Below, one piece after another: positions 28,047-32,731 of a DNA stretch of 32,731 nucleotides. Source of the stretch: a virus; IMG/VR virus record IMGVR_UViG_3300050821_023536, positions 1 through 32,731 of that record; one strand, given 5' to 3'. The notes under the pieces were generated by a model. That model was given only the letters and a program-made list of their open reading frames with translations, was not told the origin of the DNA and made no database searches. A program made the translations under genes and the position numbers. Position 1 is the stretch's first letter, and the number at the start of each line of letters is the position of its first letter.

Positions 28047-29090
28047 CTACTGACAAATGGATGGCAGTACGCACTTGGAGGTGATCGAAATCACTCCGTT
28101 GGACGAGTTGTACATGGGGTCGGCGGTCACATGCACCGCGACCAGGCCTTCTTCGGCCTTGTTCTGGATGACCTTGTAGCTCAACTGTTCCCAGGTCCAG
28201 GTGATCTTGTCGTTGGTGTCGTAGGTCATGCCGATCACGGCGGTGCCCTGCGTCTGATTCACCAGCGCGTTAAATTCTGGTGAATTATGCTGTAATAACG
28301 CGTCGAATTCGAAGGTCGGAACGCGAGTGCCGATCGGGATCCAGTCCCGCACCTGCGCGGCAAGTCCGCTGTCCAGCACTTGCGTGCCCGAGCCAGGCCT
28401 ATAGCCGAGCTGGGCCAGCAGGTTATTTTTCCAGCCCATCTGGACGCTCAAGATGCGTCCGCTGGAAGCGGCCGTGATGTAATTGGTGCCGTTGATCGTC
28501 ACCGTGGCGGCGCCCGACAGCATGTTCAATTCGTTCAGGACGCCCGGCGCCGCGACGCCGCTGGGCATGGTGACGTTGCCGGAGCCGATCCAGCTCGCCG
28601 TGCATTTGTGGGTGGCGCGGCCGGCGCCGTATTTGATGACGCTCATCACCTCTTCGAGCGCGCAGCCGACGTAGGCATAATCGGCGGCACTCCCGCCGCC
28701 TTCGGCGATCTGCTCGACGACGGTGAAATAGGGCGGCTCGATGGCAGTGCCGGGGTTGATCGGCACGATGGTATAGGTGTAGGGCGCTCCCGAGCCGCTG
28801 ACGGTCACATTACCCAGCGCGAAGGCCCACGCCCAAGTGCTCCACTCCACCGATCCGTACTTGTCGAGCGATGCCCGCGGATCGAAGACCGTGGCGAACT
28901 GTTGGGTCGCGAATTCGTGGCCCTTACCGATTTCCGGCGCGTTGCTCTCGGTCCCGAAGTTGGGCGTCGCCAGGTCGGAGTTGAGCTGCGAGAACTGTAG
29001 GAAGCCGCCGCCTCCCGCGTAGAGTGTGGCGATCGCGGACTGCTTGCCCTGACTGAGCAGCGCAACCTTTTGCTGAATTCTTGCCGGCAT
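28047..29090 (-). CDS. Major tail tube protein
   Basis: A 347-residue protein with AGGAG upstream of ATG 29090. The N-terminus (MPARIQQKVALLSQGKQSAI, EIGKGHEFATQQFA) and the beta-barrel core (VEWSTWAWAFALGNVTVSG, ASWIGSGNVTM) resemble tail tube proteins of siphophages. The late segment RDWIPIGTRVPTFEFDALLQ and the C-terminal strand region VAVHVTADPMYNSSNGVIS complete the fold. Order (terminator, tube, chaperones, tape measure) supports the call. It is somewhat long for a tube protein, so an extra surface domain near residues 180-240 is possible. Confidence 0.82.
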   Translation of the reverse strand: MPARIQQKVALLSQGKQSAIATLYAGGGGFLQFSQLNSDLATPNFGTESNAPEIGKGHEFATQQFATVFDPRASLDKYGSVEWSTWAWAFALGNVTVSGSGAPYTYTIVPINPGTAIEPPYFTVVEQIAEGGGSAADYAYVGCALEEVMSVIKYGAGRATHKCTASWIGSGNVTMPSGVAAPGVLNELNMLSGAATVTINGTNYITAASSGRILSVQMGWKNNLLAQLGYRPGSGTQVLDSGLAAQVRDWIPIGTRVPTFEFDALLQHNSPEFNALVNQTQGTAVIGMTYDTNDKITWTWEQLSYKVIQNKAEEGLVAVHVTADPMYNSSNGVISITSKCVLPSICQ

Positions 29091-29105
29091 TGAAGTGAAA
29101 CTCTC

Positions 29106-29582
29106 CTATTGATCTCCGATTTGCGGAAACGCGAAGTGCGCGCAGAATCGGTCCATGCCTTCTAAGTCCATGTCGTGCTCGACCGATGGATTATCCGGGA
29201 TTTCCCATTTCCCCGGCACCAGGTGCAGATAGCGGATGTTGAGCGTCGTGCCGTTGACCGGCGAATTGACAATCAGCCACCACAACTCCTCATAGGCGAC
29301 CGGCGCGACTTCGCCAGCCTGGTTGGCCATGCGGATATAGATGGCGATGCTGTCCTTGATCAGCGTGGCTCCGTCGAAATTGCCGCCCTTCGCGCCCATC
29401 CACGCGACCAGGATGGACGGCGCGGTCATCTGTTGGATGGCGCGTGCCAGGCTCTGATCTTCGCCGAAGACGTAGTGATGCGCATAGATGTTCGTCTGGC
29501 TGCCGTTCATCGCGGCAACCAGCAGCTCGATCGACTGGAGCGCCGTCACCACGGCGTCGACCAGCGGCTGCGGATTGAGCAT
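29106..29582 (-). CDS. Tail terminator-like protein
   Basis: A 158-residue protein from ATG 29582 (no obvious ribosome-binding site, eight bases after the preceding stop). An N-terminal helix (LVDAVVTALQSIELLVAAMN), a beta strand with PSILVAWMG, then YIRMANQAGEVAPVAYEELW and the strand region LNIRYLHLVPGKWEIPDNPS fit the alpha/beta fold of lambda gpU-like terminators. Size (about 130-160) and location just before the tube gene support it. The longer upstream frame to 30413 overlaps the 441-residue gene and is not real. Confidence 0.72.
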   Translation of the reverse strand: MLNPQPLVDAVVTALQSIELLVAAMNGSQTNIYAHHYVFGEDQSLARAIQQMTAPSILVAWMGAKGGNFDGATLIKDSIAIYIRMANQAGEVAPVAYEELWWLIVNSPVNGTTLNIRYLHLVPGKWEIPDNPSVEHDMDLEGMDRFCAHFAFPQIGDQ

Positions 29583-29590
29583 TAGGCGGA

Positions 29591-30916
29591 TTACGCGTTG
29601 ACTTGCACGCCGTTGGCGCCGGTCAGGATCCCGGTTGCGGCGATGCAGCTCGCCGTGACGGTTTGGTTTCCGCTGCCGTTGTTGGTGATCGCCAGCAGCA
29701 CCGAAAGCTGGGCCTGCGCTCCGTCGAGCGAGGGCGTGTAAGTCCCCACCGTCTGGGCGTGCGTGCTGTCGTTCGTCGGCGCCTGCACTTCGGAGCCGAA
29801 CCCGATCGCGGAAGGCGTGAACGCGATGCCATGCCAGACCACCGGCGAGCTTCCGGTGGTCTTGACTTGATCGCTTACCAGCACGCGCAGCGAATTGTAC
29901 CGGCCCTGAATCAGCGAGGGCGCGATGACCGCGGAACTCGCAACGGTATACAAAGACCCGACCAGCGTTTCCGGGTGGATCACAACGAAAATGGGCTCGC
30001 CGAGCCCGGTCAAAAGCGTGATGATCGAGCCAAGGTTCGTGGTGGTGAGGTTGCCTTGGCCACCGGTGCCGATGGGCGCGTTCGTAATAAAGCTCGCATA
30101 TAGATTGAGGATCTTGCCGTCGAGCGAGCTCGCGAGTTGGAAAGCCAGCCGCCAGGCCAGCTCCCGAATCAGCGCCGGGGTGGCGATGACGACGTCCACC
30201 GGGACGGCTTCGGTCGCCGACAGCGTGCTCGCGCTGCCGATGGACGTGTTCCCCGAGGAAGTCGCTGAAAGGGCGCCGGTGGGAGTAACGTAAACCGTTC
30301 CGCCGAACAGCCCCGCCGCGCCGGTGGCTTTGTAGACGCACCGCAGCACGATGGAGGCGTCCAGAGTGTACTGCGCCACCAGCGGAGCCAGCGCATTTAC
30401 GAGAGTGGTGCACTGCGCGATGGTCGGCGTGCCGCTCGCCGCCAACGGCCGGGCGGTCCCGTAGATGAACTCGGGCGCAATGTCGGCGACCAGGGGCTCC
30501 TGCCCCAGCGCAAGCAGCGATCCGAGGGACGGAGCACTACCGAAGGTTCCATTGAGGCGCACTTGCACGGTCGCATCGCCGGTGGCGCCTCCGAGGGCGG
30601 CCGTTCCGGCGGTCGCTCCGATGCTGTTGAACCCGAGTGCGACGGGAACGACTAGGCTGGCGACGCCGATGAGTGTGTTCGGGCCCGAAGCGTTGCTGAT
30701 GTTGGAGGTGGCCTTGAGCGCCGTGTTGTCCCAGTAGACCGGGGCGCCGTTCGTGAAGGCGCTGGAATCCTTGGCGATGGTGACGATGCCGTCGACAGTG
30801 ATCTCGACCGGAGCTCCGGATGCGGCCGCATTCGTGGCCACGCCGAAGATATCGCCGGAAAGGACGCCGGCTCCAGTGGCGACGGCGGCCGGCGCCGTGA
30901 CGGTAAGGATACTCAT
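29591..30916 (-). CDS. DUF2190 domain fused to a capsid-like C-terminal part
   Basis: A 441-residue protein. Residues ~15-125 (VLSGDIFGVATNAAASGAPV, EITVDGIVTIAKDSSAFTNG, GATGDATVQVRLNGTFG) are a DUF2190-like capsid decoration domain. The same domain occurs in the 251-residue gene two genes upstream. The rest (AWRLAFQLASSLDGKILNLY, then FVVIHPETLVGSLYTVASSA, RYNSLRVLVSDQVK, VVWHGIAFTPSAIGFGSEVQ) has helices and strands like a capsid subunit. It lies between head-tail joining and terminator genes. It may be a second coat, a decoration or a connector; function uncertain. Confidence 0.7.
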   Translation of the reverse strand: MSILTVTAPAAVATGAGVLSGDIFGVATNAAASGAPVEITVDGIVTIAKDSSAFTNGAPVYWDNTALKATSNISNASGPNTLIGVASLVVPVALGFNSIGATAGTAALGGATGDATVQVRLNGTFGSAPSLGSLLALGQEPLVADIAPEFIYGTARPLAASGTPTIAQCTTLVNALAPLVAQYTLDASIVLRCVYKATGAAGLFGGTVYVTPTGALSATSSGNTSIGSASTLSATEAVPVDVVIATPALIRELAWRLAFQLASSLDGKILNLYASFITNAPIGTGGQGNLTTTNLGSIITLLTGLGEPIFVVIHPETLVGSLYTVASSAVIAPSLIQGRYNSLRVLVSDQVKTTGSSPVVWHGIAFTPSAIGFGSEVQAPTNDSTHAQTVGTYTPSLDGAQAQLSVLLAITNNGSGNQTVTASCIAATGILTGANGVQVNA

Positions 30917-30927
30917 AGGGGAAACTT

Positions 30928-31260
30928 TCAGCCAACCTTCCGGAGCTTGAGGGTCGCTCCGCCTTCGATGTCGACGTCGGGCACGCCCACGGTGTAGGCG
31001 ATGCCGTTAACGGTGATGGTGTCGCCGCTCTGCGGCAGCGGCACGGTCAGAAACTGGGGCGAGTTGGTGTCGATCCAGAAGCGCAGCACGCCTGTGCCTG
31101 CCGCGCCTCCGGGAACGTTCTGCTCCTCCATCCCGGGATTCTTAATGATCCCGGTGATGGAGAAGGGGCCGGAGCCGGACTGGGGCGCCAGGGTCGCTGG
31201 GATACCCCACGCGGAGAGAAATGCGGCGTGCGCCGCCTCCACCAAGTCCGGCCAGGCCAT
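30928..31260 (-). CDS. Head-tail joining protein, lambda FII-like
   Basis: A 110-residue beta-barrel-like protein (helix LVEAAHAAFLSAWGIPATLA, then SGPFSITGIIKN, VLRFWIDTNSPQFLTVPLPQ, SGDTITVNGIAYTVG, DVDIEGGATLKLRKVG). The pattern 'helix, beta, P-x-x-GD-x-I-x-x-x-G-x-x-Y-x-V' is that of lambda FII/attachment family proteins (~100-120 residues), which join filled heads to tails. It lies between the two DUF2190-type genes. Confidence 0.78.
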   Translation of the reverse strand: MAWPDLVEAAHAAFLSAWGIPATLAPQSGSGPFSITGIIKNPGMEEQNVPGGAAGTGVLRFWIDTNSPQFLTVPLPQSGDTITVNGIAYTVGVPDVDIEGGATLKLRKVG

Positions 31261-31272
31261 GGGAGAGCTCGA

Positions 31273-32028
31273 TTACGAGTTGCCGAGGTAGTAGAAGAGG
31301 TCGATCTCGACGACGCCCGCGGTCAGCGCGTCGGCCGACACCGTGACGGTGATCAGGCCGGCGGCCGTCAGCTTCACCGGAAGGATGAAGGTGCCGAGGC
31401 CGGTGACGAAATCGCCCGCCGCAAAACTGGTGATGGCGGTCGCGGCCAACAGCGCAGAGGCCGAAGAGCCCGCCGAAGTGCCCGCCGCGATCGAAGCGCC
31501 CGCGCCCACAACGGTGGTGGTCGCGTTGAACACCGTCCCGACGATGATCGCCTTGGCCGGGATCGAGGTGTTGATCAGCGGCGTGATGAGCCCGATGGCT
31601 CCGCCGTCGTTGGCGAAGTTGTAGGTCGCGTGAGCCCTCTGCAATCCGGAGCCGACCCCGAACTTGGCATTGAGCCGGACGCGCACGGTGGCATCGCCCG
31701 AGGCTCCGCCGAGTGCGTTGGTGCCGCTGGCCTGGACCAGCTCGGCTACGCCGATGTGGACGTTCATGCCCGTGCCGGCGGCGGCCTGTTTCGACGTAGC
31801 CACCAGGGCCACGTTGTCCCAGAAGATCTGCGCGCCTTCGACGAAGGTGCTGGTGTCCTTGGCCAGGTCGTAGACGCCCTCGACCTCGATTTCAACCGCC
31901 GCGCCCGACAACGCCGTGGTGGCGGCGATGCCGAAGATGAGGCCGCCGATCAGGCAGCCTCCGCCGGAGGTGACGTTGTACGGCGCCGTGACGGAGAGGG
32001 TTACCCCTTTGTGTACGTAATTCTGCAT
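31273..32028 (-). CDS. DUF2190-family head decoration protein
   Basis: A 251-residue protein with GAGG before ATG 32028. N-terminus QNYVHKGVTLSVTAPYNVTS, then LIGGLIFGIAATTALSGAAV, EIEVEGVYDLAKDTSTFVEG and GASGDATVRVRLNAKFG. Residues ~15-125 are DUF2190, found in capsid cement proteins. The C-terminal half (IVGTVFNATTTVVGAGASIA, FILPVKLTAAGLITVTVSAD) is a repeat-like beta domain, possibly a surface fold. Placed directly after the capsid gene, it probably stabilises the head. Confidence 0.78.
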   Translation of the reverse strand: MQNYVHKGVTLSVTAPYNVTSGGGCLIGGLIFGIAATTALSGAAVEIEVEGVYDLAKDTSTFVEGAQIFWDNVALVATSKQAAAGTGMNVHIGVAELVQASGTNALGGASGDATVRVRLNAKFGVGSGLQRAHATYNFANDGGAIGLITPLINTSIPAKAIIVGTVFNATTTVVGAGASIAAGTSAGSSASALLAATAITSFAAGDFVTGLGTFILPVKLTAAGLITVTVSADALTAGVVEIDLFYYLGNS

Positions 32029-32097
32029 GATTCTTTTCCTCTTGTTGGATTTGTTGGTGGAGCGGACTCGCCGGGTGGGAGCCCGCTCCGGTTGCCT

Positions 32098-32731
32098 TTA
32101 CGCCCCGGCGTTCTTCTGCATGCCGCGGTAGTCGATTGCCTGCGCCGCGAAATCCAGCCGAGCCTTGATCTCAACGCCGTCCACGTCGAAGCCCTGGCGG
32201 GTCTCGATGTAGACGCCTTCCTGGCCTTCCAGGTAGCAATATTCCAGGGTGTCGATCTGAGCCGGATCCGCGAACAGATACCAGGCCGTCTCGCTATTGG
32301 CGTCGAGCCGAGGCTCGACCACCGGCACCAGGCCGCGCACCCACTCCGGCACCACTTTGGTGAGGTCGGACGAGGCGATGTTGGCGGGATAGACCGCTTG
32401 CAACATGTAATTTTCGAGAGCCGCCGGAACCGCGATGAAGCGCGGCACCAGGTTCAAATAGGTGCCTTGCGGCCCGGTCTGCAAGCGCAGGTACTGCCGG
32501 CAGGTGGCCAGCGCGCCGAGCGCGTTGGTGATGATGCTGCTGCTGGAGCCGGTTTGCAGGTTGTCATGCGCGGCGTTGAACAACGCGACGTTGTCCTGCT
32601 GCATCACCTGGTTATTGATGACGACGTTCCAAACCGTGTTGGACTCGAGCTGCGCCGCGGCCACGCCCAGCACCGCGGGAACGCGGGTGAAGGCTTGCAG
32701 GTCGTCGTTGATGATCACCTTGCGGGTCAGC
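32098..32731 (-). CDS. Prohead protease/major capsid fusion protein, C-terminal part (cut by window edge)
   Basis: About 210 residues are visible; the frame continues past 32730 (LTRKVIINDDLQAF...), so the gene is incomplete. Hallmarks are FNAAHDNLQTG, LRLQTGPQGTYLNLVPRFIA, VVEPRLDANSETAWYLFADP, LEYCYLEGQEGVYIETRQGF and DVDGVEIKARLDFAAQAIDY. From memory, this matches the C-terminal capsid half of the fused ClpP-like protease/capsid proteins found in many prophages of Gram-negatives. The protease half would lie beyond the right edge. It is the first virion gene in this window in transcription order. Confidence 0.9.
   Translation of the reverse strand, partial: LTRKVIINDDLQAFTRVPAVLGVAAAQLESNTVWNVVINNQVMQQDNVALFNAAHDNLQTGSSSSIITNALGALATCRQYLRLQTGPQGTYLNLVPRFIAVPAALENYMLQAVYPANIASSDLTKVVPEWVRGLVPVVEPRLDANSETAWYLFADPAQIDTLEYCYLEGQEGVYIETRQGFDVDGVEIKARLDFAAQAIDYRGMQKNAGA

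Noticed and set aside
27835-28074. N-terminal extension of the chaperone frame
   Set aside because: It overlaps the 60-residue gene in another frame and is Arg-rich; ATG 27834 fits coupling to the upstream stop.
1-32731. tRNA, CRISPR or insertion-sequence features
   Set aside because: I saw no cloverleaf, no regularly spaced repeat array, no transposase and no terminal inverted repeats with target duplication in a read of both strands; a dedicated search would be more certain.

Overview
The window is one end of a temperate, siphovirus-like phage or prophage with high G+C DNA (roughly 60-65% by eye). No integrase, terminase, portal or replication initiator lies inside it, so the element continues beyond at least the right edge. 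The host is probably an acidobacterium. The main clue is the repressor at 8221-9009, whose helix-turn-helix plus S24-like layout matches, from memory, a family abundant in Solibacter-type Acidobacteriota. This is inference, not a database result.

Layout. (1) 3-6809, rightward: a tightly coupled early/accessory operon of about 15 small genes, with stop and start codons mostly overlapping. It encodes a beta-class DNA methyltransferase, a DNA-binding-like Cys-rich protein, a DUF5131 (Gp37/Gp68) protein, an ASCH-like protein that appears to start at CTG, an HNH nuclease and several small zinc-ribbon or unknown proteins. (2) 6827-9056: a control region with tandem dyads, a small sigma-70-like factor (leftward), a helix-turn-helix protein fused to an unknown domain (rightward) and an S24-like repressor that lacks the usual nucleophile (leftward). 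(3) 9045-14434, leftward: a 1107-residue TIM-barrel tail protein, a small protein, a Tlde1/DUF2778-type cell-wall enzyme and a second DNA methyltransferase. This stretch is interrupted by rightward mini-genes. (4) 14435-32731, leftward: the virion operon. In transcription order (right to left) it runs protease/capsid fusion (cut by the window edge), DUF2190 protein, head-tail joining protein, a DUF2190 protein with a capsid-like C-terminus, tail terminator, tail tube, tail-assembly chaperones, tape measure, a fibre-like protein with a signal peptide, three small tail proteins and a 1501-residue hub that looks like a fusion of lambda M, L and J functions.

The two strongest unusual signals are both changes of frame. 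First, the tail chaperone gene ends in an in-frame X-XXY-YYZ heptamer (CCCAAAC) followed by a hairpin, and the next ORF, which has no start codon of its own nearby, is in the -1 frame. This is a G/GT-type programmed frameshift in which the T part is a zinc ribbon. Second, the methyltransferase after the tail hub has a run of ten C just after an ATG that abuts the hub's stop codon. Nine C would join that ATG to the conserved N-terminus, and ten C puts it out of frame, so the gene looks like a phase-variable (or slippage-expressed) methyltransferase. Other points of note are a four-cysteine cluster in the hub like the Fe-S site of lambda gpL, a secretion signal on a fibre-like gene, and leaderless-looking rightward genes inside the leftward late operon.
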